Of a stretch of 64,000 nucleotides of DNA, positions 11,678 through 24,998 are shown one piece after another. How positions within the stretch are numbered: position 1 is the stretch's first letter; every line of letters begins with the position of its first letter. Under the pieces are notes generated by a model. That model was not told the origin of the DNA. It worked only from the letters and a program-made list of their open reading frames with translations, and did not search any database. The DNA is from Typha latifolia (taxonomy: Eukaryota > Streptophyta > Magnoliopsida > Poales > Typhaceae), in contig CM034109.1 of assembly GCA_019914945.1 (NCBI GenBank), positions 7,122,479-7,186,478 on the forward strand, written 5' to 3'. Made by a program: the position numbers and the translations under genes.

Positions 11678-14008
11678 CAGCAGTGAGTGCAGATTGCAAT
11701 AGAAACAAACAACACAGCCTACACCCCTTAGATTGAGAGAGAGAGAGAGAGAGAGTCTTTACGCAATATAAATCTCCCAAACCCAATCTATAACCTTTTG
11801 CATGGTGAGAGCCCACCCCTTAGCCAAAGACAGGGGCTTGTGATAGGGAAGCAGGGGAGGCTGCTGCTGCTGCAGCAGGAGCAGCAGGAAAACTGGTACA
11901 GTATCTCTCATTTTGATATCAAGCACCAGCTTTAGGGCATTCTTTTTGGGAGTTGATAGTGTTGGAATGGCAGGTTTTACCAGGGGGGCCAACTAACTTT
12001 ATTTGTTTCTCTGGCAAGCGATATAAAATATCACCCTGTAAGAAAAGGCCAAGGAGAGGAGGTGGGGGATATGCTGCTTATCCTTCAAATTTGAAGGATG
12101 GTAAGAAAAAAACCAATAAAAAAAAGGAAAGAAAGGAGTAATTTGCTATAGTACTAGTAAATTTACGGATAGCAATTGGACATGGACCACTTACCATGGC
12201 AGGGGGTTGTGGATTTGAGACGCAGAATAAGACTACTTTAGTTGCCCAACCTATTATTTGAAATATCGAGGAGTATCATCCCTGTTAAATTAATAGGTAT
12301 CCTAATGATTATATTTGCAGTTTTGTTATGATATGCACTATCTGCTTGCAATGAGTACTGCTACGCTCCCAGAGCTTTGGGTTTTTTTTTCTTTAAAAAA
12401 AAGGTTATTATTTTCTTTCACACTATCAGATCTCAGGCCAGACATTTCCTCTGCTCTCTCTCCTGTTTCTTAAATAAGCCACAGTACATGAGCTGCTTTT
12501 GGGGTGACAACACATTCTGATTTCCTTGTGACTGTTTGCATAGGAAGATCACTGTGTAACTACTGTGATGGAATCATTGGTCGTAAGCTTCTCTCTCAGG
12601 CTCCACTGCTTCTCTGTTTCTCTGAAGTCTGCAAGTCCTAACTGCCCATGTAGTCCTACAAACAGAAGTAACCAGAGATTGCTACTGCTAGGATTTCTGC
12701 TTCTTTTGTAGAGAATGAGCTGAAAAAGGATTTGCAAATTTCTGTTTCAGAGACCCACATGTTCGTAGTTGGTAAATACTTTCATGAAAGAGCATATTAA
12801 TGCTTGGAAGTTTTGAATGCATCTCCACAAGTGTATTGCTTAAAAAATAGCAGAAACTTGCCTATCTATACGTCAATAACCAAGTTGGTTTCAAAGTAGA
12901 AAGCAATAACTTGCAAAATGAATCATAATGTAGCAGAAAAAGATTTTTTTTAGAAAAAAAAAACACAAATTGTGCGAAAGACTGGCAACATGATGGATTT
13001 CCCTGTTGATATTTTCATGTGCGCATAGCATTCCTGAAAACAAGTACTTTGCATAAGAGTGGTGCACCAGGATGCTAGATGCATTCATACAATTGGAAAG
13101 ACAATAATTGATCCTGAAGCACTGACATGTATTTTGGTAGGTAGTTAACATAAGAGAAGATAAGGACAAATGCCAGAATTGTGCCAGAATTAGCACATCA
13201 TTTATCAATGATATAAATACAGCTGAGATTGCATGATGAAGGAAATATGCAAGTAGTTTGCTTACAAGTAACCACGTTATACCGAACAAAAAGAATGAAA
13301 CTGAGAAGTGATAATTATAGAAAAAAAATGAAAAACAACTATTTTCAATCAAAGTCCCACAATAATTCCATCTAAGTACGGTTAATATCAAGATACAATG
13401 TTTTGATAGAAAAAGATGCCACGCAGCAATCTCATTTGGTGTTTTGGTATAAAATTCTGATAAAACCAATTTTAATCTTAGCAAGCTACACGTCTACAAC
13501 CATCAATTATGGTAAGATATTCTTTGAAAGAATACACGTACAGAAAACATGGCTGATGTGCATATTATTGATCTTATCTTCAGTTCCAGATGAAGTTCAG
13601 CACAATCCAAAAGAAAGGACATTCATTTAACCATTGATAAGCTGAAACTGCTACAATGGACTGCATAGACCGAACGTCAAACCGTCAAAAACATTGTTAG
13701 AACCATGGCTTCAGCCAGAAACCTCTCAGTTCAATGGTTCAACCCTCAAAACAGCTGAGGTCCATCTTTGAAGAATATGATGTACCCTGAGATAACCTTC
13801 TTCCACAGAATAAAATCTCAAGCAAACTGAACGAGTAACAAGTTGGGTATAAGGAACTTCTCCAGATTTAGTACTGCTTTGGGCATTATGTGCAGATTTT
13901 GTCAGGAAGACAGTTTTGGTAACTGATGCAAGTGTACGTGCTGGAGACAAAGCCTTCTGTTCTTGAAAGAACAATTCCACTCTCTCCATTTAATCTTATT
14001 AATGATCC
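11101..14008. other. Convergent intergenic region
   Basis: Lies between the 3' ends of the CFL1-like (+) and PAP/CCA-like (–) genes. About the first 250 bp should be the CFL1-like 3' UTR, and 13500–14008 probably the 3' UTR of the minus-strand gene. A minus-strand open frame at 12891–13484 is AT-driven, rich in Leu/Phe/Ser, has no ATG at its head and no recognisable domain, so I do not call it. A CTG/CAG-rich patch lies at 11860–11890. Confidence 0.6.
11643..11755. repeat. Two (GA)n microsatellites
   Basis: Uninterrupted GA runs at 11643–11674 and 11735–11755, 540–655 bp downstream of the CFL1-like stop. Confidence 0.9.
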
Positions 14009-14503
14009 TCAGGCAGGACTTTCGCTCTCCTTGTTTTCCAGGTTTGGGGGGTATACAGTATCAAAAACAACCCTAGCAAGGACATGTCTCACCTCTGCCA
14101 GTCCGCCATTGACCAGATTGAAATAATTTATCTTACTACCACGTTTTGGAACAAAGCCTCTATCCCTTTCTCTATTTCTAATGCAGTCAAATATCCTGCA
14201 AACTTTCAAGTATGATTGCAGTGGGATAAATACCTGGAATGAAATAAGCATATGTTAAAAGAGAAACTTCACAAAAGCTTTCATTAAGCAGAACCTAGCC
14301 TAAGTGAGAAGGAACATGTAAACCAGAAGTCTTGTAATGGTTAAGACAGCCAGATATATGGATATCTGATAAGCTAATTCTGAATAAGAGCCTAAATAAA
14401 GCTGTGTAGAGTATTTTACAGATTGTTGCTCACAGTCCATTGATGAGTAGTTGTGTGTAGGGGTGTCAAAATAAACGAGTGGCTCAGGCTCGGCTCAATA
14501 GGC

Positions 14504-14540
<37 letters not shown>

Positions 14541-17500
14541 CCAAACCCTAAATCCCTATCCTAACATTCAAATCCCTCAGCCCGCCGCACCTTCCTCCAA
14601 CTCTTTCTTCACCGTTGGCAAGACTGCTTCGCGACAAGCTTCCTCCTCCAAGCTGATAAAATCATCAGCACGACCTACCTAAGTCGTTGAGCTTCAAAGC
14701 TTTCGCTCTCCGAAGCTCACCTAGGAACTCGGCATTGGCCATGTGGTACCTCCGATAGCTAGGGCTCAGCCTTACACGGCGAACCCCAAGATCACTCCAC
14801 CACTATGGCGGTGCTGGTGGATATCATGGCCAAATCATTGCATTGACGTCAGCGTCAAGCGCTATGGATAAGACTCCATTGAGTAGTCGCTGTCAATCCG
14901 AACCAAGATAAAATCCTCAATGCCTTCCTCCTCTCTTGTTGATTTGAGGCATTCTCGAAAAGAAGAGACCAAATCGGCCGAAGGCATAGGGGATAATGGA
15001 TTGGGGAAGCGCCGACCTCCATGGCGACAATGGAGAAGGAGAAGAGATCGACAAGGTACCATTCTCGGCAGCGATAAGAGATCTCTGAGTCAGAGACAGC
15101 TTGAATTTTTAGTTTTATTTAATTTAGCTTTGTTCAACTTAATTAGCTAGCTTGACAGCTTAAATAGTGCTCTATTAAAATTTGAAATCGATGTGAGGCT
15201 TTTCTATTTGATAATTTGATATTATTTTTAGTATTAGAGTTGTATTTTTGTTATATTTACTAGTTAAATTTTAAAATTTCTAGCTTTAGTAAAGTTTTAT
15301 TTAATTTAACTATTAAATTTAATTCAGCTTGAATAGTTCTTAGCTCGGCTCGGCTCTATCCAACTCGGTTTGAGTATGGCTCGATAATAGGCTTAATTCA
15401 GGCTTGAGCTCAGTTTAGGCTCGATCTGCCTCAGCTCGAGTTCCGCCAGAGTTGAGCCGAGCCAAGCTGAGCCTAAAGCTAAAAAACAGGCACGAAATTT
15501 ATTTCGAGCCGAGCCTGAGTTGGAGCCGGCTCACTTAGGCTCGGCTCATTTACACCCCTAATTGTGTATCATCAAAGAATGCATTAAAATTAATTAATTA
15601 ATTAATTATATCCCCAACTGTGAAACCAATAGGACAACATGCACAAGTTTAAAGACAATTACTTACAAGATCTGAATATGGTGCCTGAGGATATGTTGCC
15701 ATTGCTTGTGAAACAAAGTATTCGTCTGTCATTGAACTTAATGAAGCACTAACTGCAGAAGCGAAGTCTAACACCTCGCCCACCAAATCCCCATCTGCAT
15801 CCCATTTCCGAGGTTCCAACATTTCTGGAAAGTTAATATTATGCGGATGGGTAATTCGTTTAGCTATTTCTACAGCTTCTAATAGATCTCCTCCATTATG
15901 GAGAGCAAGTGTGAATGTGGCTACCACCAAAGGATCTCGAGATTGACGCACCAAAGCTTGATGAAAAGCTAAAAGCCCAATCCTGTTGTACATACAAAGA
16001 TTTAAAAATATTGGTGCTAGAAGAACAAAATATAAATATAATGAAATTAAACATGCAAAAAATAATCTCGCCATTAGTAGCTACAAATCAGCACTTAACA
16101 GACATAAATCTTTAATCACAACAAGAAACCTTTCTCTTTCAGTGAGGAAAATCAGTCCACAAACCACCTCATATAGAAGCATACTTCCTATCAGCTTGCC
16201 TAACGAGCAAGGACACAAGTGTGTGGAACTTGTACTGTTTTACATTTGTGTCCACAATTTAGCTGCAATACTTGATGTTATCTCAAACATCTTCTACCAT
16301 GTTCATAGGATGACGTGGAAATACAATATTCTGATATACAAACAGGTATTCCTCTAGTAGTGCCAAGTGTCGGTGCAAATATAATGAGTGTACATACCTT
16401 AATTACAGGTATCATGACATCCTATAATCAAGTGAAACTTGAGCTTATATTCATATACCCCAGAACTAGAGGATAACAAGAAAACAAAACTTAATCCAAT
16501 AAAATCAACTAAAAGTAAACCTAACAATATTAGCTCTCACCATAAGCAACTGTGGCATGGTCTGTTAGGTGCAAGAAGCCTGTCCAGGTTAGAGAACAGC
16601 ACCTGCATCCATAATATTAATATTTATAAAAAAGAAAACTGCAATCTAACTACCATGTAAACAAAAACTGTTATAGACTTGTAGTATATCCATTGTTAAC
16701 TTGTAACAAAGTTATACTTGACAAAACAAGGATAACGAATTGCTGGAAATCCAGGATGCTCCCATTTGACGTCGCCACTCTTTAAACAAAATGATGGCGC
16801 ACAGAATTTCAACAATGTAGGATTCTGACTATAGGACTATAGAAACTTTAAAAACCTGCTCATGATAATGGCAGTTTCATATTGGAATATAGACTATGAG
16901 ATAGGAGTTAAGTAATGCTAATGATGAGCGATGAAAACTAACACTGAAATTGGACCGAGAAGAATACCATTTAGATTTCATTTAGAGAGCATTTGCAACT
17001 ATCATGTAAATATGGTCCTATTTCTTTTCATATATACTGGTCTGCCTAAATTTAGCAAGGTAATAAGTAAACAATCTCTAATCATTGCAGAGTTAGGTTT
17101 GCAAGGGATGATTGATTCATATAACATGTCGATAACCTGTTAACTTGGTTGCGTCAAACTTGATCTCACTTGACCTGACCTTATATCAAATAGGTTGGCA
17201 AGTGAATTTAAGTTACAATTTCAATAATTGGTTAACTTCACCGTAGATTTCCAATCCCTTTATAAAGAGCATTCAATTGGAAGATTTGTTGTCATACATG
17301 CACTGATGGACCTCAACCAAGATCAAGCAAGAATCAGGCAATCTCCACCATCTAAGTTACTAAATAGAGTTAATCAGGCTATGACATTGAACCTCGAAAA
17401 ACAAGTTATAAAACCTCTGCAATATGGCAAGGCTTAGCAATTAATTCCAGTTGATACCAAGCATAAAATGCAGTATGCAAGAGAAGTTTGCTGCCAAACA

Positions 17501-20500
17501 ACAGAATGTTCAGGCTAGGCATAATGAAGAAATGCCATTTTTTCCCCTAATTGACAGACACTCCGGTTACTGCAAGTTATATATAATTATATATAGCACC
17601 CTGCCACCACCAATACCCAAAGTATCTCAGAATTCAGAATATGAAACAATTTTAGTTCTAAGCTAATCATCAAGAGTGCATTCTCTAAAGAACGGTTTCG
17701 GCAACAAAAGATGTAAATCATACTTGACCAAGACGAAACAAAACAGATTTCAGGATCAACTTACCAATAACATATTAGATCGCTTGTCCTGCCTTCTGAA
17801 ACCACTTGAAACAAAATATGCAGCCTGTGTCAAGGAATAAGATAATTCGAATCCGAACAAATAGAAATCATTTAAATAGGGTGAATCGAAAAATTCACCA
17901 GCATAGCATACAGAATGTACCTGAATAGGTAACAGAAGTTCTAGAAGGCCAAATTTCCAAAGCAACCTCAAAGAAGCTTCAGCTGACCCATATGCAAGCA
18001 TGTAGTTCATCTCCATAAGTATTCTACCCTGAAAAGAAAGAAAGCAGCAAAAATAGGAACAGAACCTTTTAGCAATTAATTCAATGAATAACCACAGAAG
18101 CAACCATTTGATGAAGATCTTCGTAAGCATATATATACAGGACCTTATCAAGTCTTAGAATGGAGCTGGCAAGATCCTTCACAGAATGAGCTGTTTCTCT
18201 TGAAAAACTGAAGCCTAAACGAGCTGCAATTCTGATTGCACGTAGAATACGAGCTGTTAATTACACAAGAATGAATCACAATTATAAACGAAAAATTGTA
18301 GTCTGCAGCCAAGGCAAGATAAGGTGTTGTGAAAACAAATAGAATGTATGTCCTCACCACAATCATCTTGAAAGGAAGTACTTGCAGGAATCACGGTCCG
18401 AACCTAGTAGAAAAGAAGAACACGAATTTAAAGATCACAGTAAACAGATCATGCTGAATGTATGTGACCGATGAAAGTTAAGAGATACATGCACACTTTA
18501 GATTTTTTAATGTCTTCCATGCCTCCCAGGTAGTCATAAATGAGATGTGAATATGGATTAAACATCAATCTGCAGACAAAAACCAAAGAATTAAAAGAGA
18601 TACATATGAGCCTAACCAATTGGAGGCTACCAGAGGAATATGAGGGGATGATAGAACCAGTGATTGCAAAACAATAAGACGCAAGTATGAATAGAATTTC
18701 CAACCCATTGATAGTAAAGTCCCGCCCAAGACAGTTTCTCCATCGAACATAATCATGTTCGTCACAGTTAGGTCTTCTTGCAAAATAAATCACGTCATTA
18801 CTTGGCTTTCGTACAACAGTATTAAAGCTTGATACCTGCTTTATCAACATATAAATATAAAACATGAGAAACTAATAATAATATAAAATTAGAGTATCAT
18901 TCAGCCTATGATCTGAGTTGCAACAACCTATGTTTTCCTCCATCTGACACAACTCTTCTTTGGAAGGAAAAAAATATGATATGCTAGATTATTATGTCAA
19001 TCTTTTAGAACTATCTGAACACATATGCATGCCTATTATACAGAAGATGGTGACAATCTCACCTCCACAGTTGAATCATTTACATGCACATGGCATATGG
19101 GAAAACGTTTCCCAACTATCTCACATCTTGAGAATGTCTTTTGCACCTGCACACATAAAAGAAGACCAAGTATCAGTAATCGTTAAAAAGAAGTAATAAT
19201 AACAAGAAGATATGAAGGAAGTGGAACAAATAATATGTTTTCATCTAAATAGACAATACAGAGCCATAGGCCTATTAAGAGGTCCTAACACCAAAACAAG
19301 CTACAAAAGGACAAAAAAAAATCTACATTCATTCACAGGATCTGTTATATTTACATGTTGCTCTCCTTCTCAATTAGTACATTCCAACTGAAAAAAAAGG
19401 CATATGTCATCAATAAAGAGTTTCAGCTTTCTAAAGGATAACATTATCTTTCAATAAATGTCCCTTTATTTTTTATCTAACTGATTATCTAAGAATTCCT
19501 CATCTATAAATTATGATTGTTTAAATTTTTATCTTTAAGATGACCAAGTATATTTTCTATTTGATATTCATTTTCCTAATGAAAGTATATCAAAGACGCT
19601 GATTGATCAGACTTCTACTATTTATTCAATAAGAATTGAGAGATTACAGGTACAGACCACGACTTCAGTTCTTTGGCCTGAAAATGTGTACCTTGCCATG
19701 ATTGTAGACATGTTAAGAGAAAAGGGCAATGGAAGTTTTGGGGCTCCATACAATTTTCTGAAACCATTACCATGTTGGGTTAACTCTGGCTAAAGAACAG
19801 GCACAGTAATTATGAATTTTCAGAGATCATCCTTTCTCCATGCATATTGTCTGTGTGGGTGGTATTCGTAAGTTCTTAGCTAGACACTAACAATAATCTA
19901 GCCTAAGCTTGATCAATATTATCTAGGAACACTAAAAAGAAGCTTACATCAGGATAAAAGGTACTGCTCACATAATTCAGGATAAAATGATACTAAAATG
20001 GCATGCACCTGTATTCAAGTAGAAAACATTAATGCAGAACAAATTGAGAGTTCATTGTCTTCTCTTTTTTCCATTGGAAATGTTGGATGATCATCTCATC
20101 ACATTACTTGCAAACTTAGGTGAGAGAAAGACCTAAAATGTTCCTGAAGATCTTGCATTCTTACTATCATCTCAAATCCAGTTTGATCCTCTAGAATCTA
20201 ACTCGAAATCAAAATCGTACCTTGACTAATAAAGGTTAAACTTAGAAGGACACTGTGGCAGCTCGCCCAAGCTCAAGGAGGGCATTTTCATAATTCGAAG
20301 ATGAGTAGGTTATGACTATTTACCATGTCATACATATACAAAAAGGTCTCAATACAATTTTTTGTTTTCTTTTATACTGTTTAGAATATTGAACTAGGGC
20401 ATCCTAATGCACAAGTATCCCACCTACACAGGGTTTAGAGAGGAAAGATGTACACAATCTTACCCTCATTTATGAGAAGATTGTTCCCAAAATTTAAATC

Positions 20501-22291
20501 TATAGTCTCTTGGATACAAGGGGTAAGCCTTACCATCACACTAGATAACTCCTTATCTATACTATTGAACCATTTATTTTAAATTTCTTAGTTTATTAGA
20601 AGTGCCTACAAGTTACATCACGAATAATCACTCTAAAGGAAAACTAACATATCCGGACATAAGGTAAAGCTTTCATGTTTGAAATCAGCAATAGTTTTCA
20701 TTATGATAATAAGAAAGTTACTATGCCCCCACCAAGTTTAAACATGAATTTCTAATAGCTAGGGAAAATTAGGAAAGTTCGCTTAAGATTTGAAAACATC
20801 TAACAAGAAAATATAAAACAACAATAAATATGATAAGGTGCTCAAATCATTATAATTTAACCATCGAGTCTGCTTGTTAAGACTTAATCCATTGTTTCTA
20901 TTAGTAATAGCTGATTCATGGCTCGTAGTATCGGCCAATACTGATACATACCGGACACTTAGAATCTATATCTACCTTTTTTTATTCTTTCTTTTAACAC
21001 CTTCTACAGTCAATTGCTCGCCTTTGTTACAAAGGTAGCTATTAGCCTCACCTCTAGGTGAGTCCTGGCCACTTCTGCTGCAGGGGTGCCAAAATCCTCA
21101 ATGAGCATATGTGTTTATTGAATCCATCCAGACTTTGATATTGTTTTTTTTTCTTAGTATTTTTTTACTCTTTGCAATTTGTTTCTACTATCTTATGTGA
21201 GTAATTTAACAACTCCTATCTCAATCATTTATTTTCCAAACTTTTAAGATTTTTCTATGTTATATAATTTTTTAGAATTTAAGTAATTAAAAAGTAGTCT
21301 GAAAATAAAATGGTTAATTCAGTAGCAGAAATAGCCAATACCGATGCCAATATTTAGAACCTTATTCATTCACTCCACTTGATTTCAGGATCTAAATCAG
21401 ATAGTATCATTACAGAAGTCAACTTGCACGTCAAGAATGATACGTCATCCGTATTGACAATGCACAGACCTATTATTGTGATAATCTTGATAATCTGCTA
21501 TTTCAAATAATATATACAATGACAGTAACCCTTAGAATTGAGGTGCTACATATGAACAAAATGAAGCATTTGCATTCTGAGTATTTATGACATAATAATC
21601 AACAACAACAAAAAAACAATAGCCAAAAAGAGAGCTGAAACCTCTCTAAGATCTGCTGACGTTATGATATCAAAATCTTTTGGAATTCTCCTCATTATGA
21701 GATCGCGTACACAGCCGCCAACAAGATAGACCTCGTACCCTGCACAACAACTAACAACCTGATAACTCCAACTCATTTAACCACCATTACTAGTAACACA
21801 AAGATGATTGGAAAGACCAAGATTTCAAGACCATTAAGTTAGTCTAATAGAACCAATCTATTCCATATAGGTAAATTCATTACTAAATTAAACCAAATCA
21901 AGAATTTATACCAACCTTTCTTCCGGAGCCCATCGAGAACGGATCTCACCGGCTTAGCTATCATCGAAGTCTTAATCCCAAGCTCCTTCGAGTTCATTGC
22001 CTTCCACTCGGGTCCCTGAATCCCCTCGCGACCTCCACAGAGATAAAACAACATCCTATCAGCAACTACACGATCACAAACCAGAACACTTCTCTAACAC
22101 TTACTTCTTCCATTCGCAAGAGGAGATGAAGTAGGAGGCGTCTGGTCTAAGGTTTCAACTGCGGCGGGGGCGGCGGAGCTCCGGCGGCGGCGGGCGCAGA
22201 TGGTGAGGGGAGGGCGAATGAGGAAGGCAGTCTTGGAGACGACTCCGATGCCTGCGACGGCTATCCCCAGCTCCGAGGAGCGGACCACCAT
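14009..22291 (-). CDS. Organellar poly(A) polymerase / CCA-transferase-like (class II nucleotidyltransferase)
   Basis: Thirteen exons, transcript order: 22291–22105, 22032–21916, 21739–21642, 19146–19063, 18835–18705, 18569–18497, 18403–18358, 18253–18144, 18028–17921, 17824–17765, 16602–16541, 15982–15667, 14233–14009. Every phase closes, giving 538 residues. Only the exon 2 acceptor (22032) is uncertain. Residues 1–60 are basic/hydroxylated and acid-poor, like an organelle transit peptide. The catalytic head has VGGCVRD (108–114), the metal-binding D123-F-D125 pair and a third carboxylate near E162 (VEVSSF). Next come GRDFTINGLMFNP and ARILRAIRIAARLGF, the class II head/neck signature shared by bacterial PcnB and CCA enzymes. 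The C-terminal half is helical with no domain I can name. The family adds A or CCA to RNA 3' ends, and plants have several such organelle-directed proteins. Which reaction this one performs cannot be read from sequence. The last intron holds a transposon. Confidence 0.87.
14459..15560. mobile_element. hAT-like non-autonomous DNA transposon in an intron
   Basis: Left end AGGGGTGTCAAAATAAACGA and right end TTTACACCCCT are inverted. Inside them, CTCGGCTC/GAGCCGAG words recur in inverted order near both ends. Flanks are similar (AGTTGTGTGT left, AATTGTGTAT right), suggesting an imperfect 8–10 bp target duplication. No transposase frame. The left subterminal part has (AT)n at 14507–14537. The core 14575–15060 is much more GC-rich than its surroundings and may be captured genic DNA. 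It lies in the last intron (15666–14234) of the PAP/CCA-like gene. A MULE origin is the alternative. Confidence 0.7.
19147..21641 (-). other. Intron 3 of the PAP/CCA-like gene
   Basis: A 2.5 kb intron separating the exon that carries the DxD catalytic pair from the next coding exon. No transposon ends, simple repeats or coding stretches stand out. Confidence 0.7.
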
Positions 22292-22734
22292 CGGAGAAGA
22301 GGAGGAGGAGAAACCCTAGATTGGAGTGCGAATGCTCCAGAGGATAGGAATTAGGATGGGGCCAAGCGCGGGGAAGAGAAACGAGAGCAGGAGAACCCAA
22401 TGGATACCGATAACCCGGTTAACCATCTAAACCGGATCCTAATAAATTCATAATTATCGGGGTCATATGGATATTTATATTTCACACCCTACGTTATGTG
22501 TTTATTTCAATATATATGAAATTAGATTTACGCTTACTTAACATGGTAATTCTTGTCTATATATTGCTAGTATTGTCTATAGTATAGGCATTTCTTGCTA
22601 ATGTATTTATTATCTAATTAAGCAGCATTTTTAACTTAATATTAAGTCTTGGTATTGTGTTGTTCATACTTGCCTATGGCTATCTATCTTTCTTAATTTA
22701 CCCTTAATAGGTGAGAATGGTTCACAGATCATAG

Positions 22735-23128
22735 GAAATTTTATAAATCTTACTATATATTTTATCTATTTTATAATTCACACTCCATATTTGAGGTTTT
22801 CGTAAACCGACTCCTACTTTTTTTATATAATTTTCATTTAACACCCTCGTTAATTTAAACGGTACTAGTAAAAAAATATTCCGTTATAATCTATAAAATA
22901 ATTTATAAATACTTAAATTACCTATGTCATCTTTAAAGGAGGGGTAAAGAGGAGAAAAAATAATAGTAAAGGTATTTTAGTAATTTGGTTGATACTAGTT
23001 AGACAAAATAATGTCAAAGTGTCAAACGAGAATTATACAAAAAAAAGAGGTGTCGGGTTATAAAATTGTTAAGTACAGATGTAAATCACAAAATAGATAA
23101 AATATAGGATGTGATTTATAAAATACTC
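22735..23128. mobile_element. AT-rich MITE with long terminal inverted repeats
   Basis: The left arm contains TATTTTATCTATTTTATAAT and the right arm its near-complement (AAATAGATAAAATATAGGAT), within inverted arms of roughly 45 bp. No coding capacity. The ends differ from those of the copies at 40.8 and 61.4 kb. Confidence 0.6.
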
Positions 23129-24371
23129 TTGGACATATAACGGTAAATTCTTATTCAAATAGTGAATTTATTTAATGTTCTACTGAGGACAACTATTGAT
23201 ATGGATCAAAACTCGTTATATTTGTATTTATTTTTTGAATGTATAGAATTTAAAATATAGTTGACTATAAATCCTAAAATAAATATACAAGGTTACGAAC
23301 ACATGACACTCAAATATATGACTGAGTTAATTTTCTTTAATGTGTTTTGATACTCAAAATTTTTTATACTCAAATATTTATATAAAGAGTGCTTAATGTT
23401 AGGCCTGAGTATATATGGTTTTGTTCCACTTGTTTAAATAGAATGATGGTATAAGAAAGAAGAAGAGTGTTCTCTATACTTTTTTTTTATTTAAAAAAGT
23501 GATTTTCTTTTCAGAAAATATATTGATTTTGTTTTGAAAGAGAAAAACTAATTTTAAGTGCAAAATCGACCTTTCTCTCTTCACTTAAAAATAAAACAAA
23601 GGTACTTTGGCCTAAATAAAGTCAATTGGGTGATTATGTAATGAAAAAAATAAAATAAGTTAAATAAACAAAAAAAATAAAACCACATGGACTTTTTTTT
23701 TTAATTTTGCAAAATGCTCTTTTATTGCTAATTTAAAGGGGGCACATCTCTTTCCTACTTGTTTATTGCAAATATTTGTTCCATTATGCAATGCAAAGTT
23801 AAGAACTTGATCAGCGAATTATTATGTGATCTAGAGCTTCTCTACTAGGGTTTCGGGAAAATAATTTTAGCCGCCCGTTCCTCTCCTACATCGGTGGTCT
23901 CCTCTCTCTCCTCTCCTAGTAGGAGTATTTTTCTCCTTCCTCACAAGTATATTACTATTTTTCTCCATCTTTTATCTTTTTACTCACTTTCTTTTTTCCC
24001 ACCTCTTTCCTTCCTCCATTTTTATCGTCATTGCTCTGTCTCAAGAATTCATGGGAGCTTGATATTTGGGATGTTGTAACAACTTCAGATTGTTTTATTT
24101 TGCTAACATATTGTATGCATTCCGAGATTAATACTAGGCTTTTCACATTGTATTGTTGTTCTAGCCAAATAGTGAGTCTTATTCAATTTATCTCATTTTT
24201 CTTTTGCATCAGGCTTATAAATATCTAATTGATTAAACGGCAAACGTAGCTTTCTCTCTCAAAAAAAATAAAATATCAGGTGATCTTTGCTCAAAAGATA
24301 CTTAAGATGGTTGTCAATAAACGATTGCATATCATAGTAACTTGCTTGGTAAACTTTAATGCATACTACAC

Positions 24372-24374
<3 letters not shown>

Positions 24375-24448
<74 letters not shown>
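24375..24448. repeat. (TC)n microsatellite
   Basis: About 37 uninterrupted TC units. Confidence 0.95.
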
Positions 24449-24450
<2 letters not shown>

Positions 24451-24998
24451 GAACAGTTATCTGGTGAAATCTCAACTTCTTGGCTTCTTTCTTTCTATCT
24501 TGCCATGATGATGAAGACCTCCTACTTGATTTAAGAAGGCCCATTATAATTTACATTGCAGAATTTTCACAAAAAAGCCCCTACATTATGAGCTTTTTAT
24601 AGTTTGAAGCTAACCTTGCCGCTTATTCCAAAAATACCCCTACTTTAACTAACAATTTTCAAAAAAGCTCACGAGTTACCTTTAACCTAAAAGAATAGAA
24701 ATATTCCATTTTATTTATATTAGTATGTCTAAAACTCCAAAGTTACCTTCATCATTTTACTTAAGACTCTTAAAAAAAAAAAATTTTAATAGAATATAAT
24801 TCTATTAGGTTAATGTGAGTTAATTAGGCCATAATCCCCCGTCCTTTCCCTTGTAAAAAAGATTCATTTTGTGCCTCCAAAATCTATTTCAATTCTCAAA
24901 GAAAGAAGAAGACGACGACCATTACAAAAGTCACGAAAAGGAATCCGTATAAATTGACTAAATTAATTACACACGAGAACTTGGATGAAAAAGTTAAT

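Larger units (their letters stand above)
22292..24998. other. Intergenic between two minus-strand genes
   Basis: 22292–22435 is the leader/promoter side of the PAP/CCA-like gene and has CCCGGTTAACC and AAACCGGATCC words. A MITE lies at 22735–23128. 23820–24060 is a pyrimidine-rich, leader-like stretch without a convincing start. (TC)n at 24375–24448. 24550–24690 resembles another AT-rich element end. No gene called. Confidence 0.55.

Noticed and set aside
12891..13484. 197-codon minus-strand open frame downstream of the PAP/CCA-like gene
   Set aside because: No ATG at its head, composition driven by AT content (Leu, Phe, Ser, Ile), no domain. It lies in or beyond the 3' UTR.
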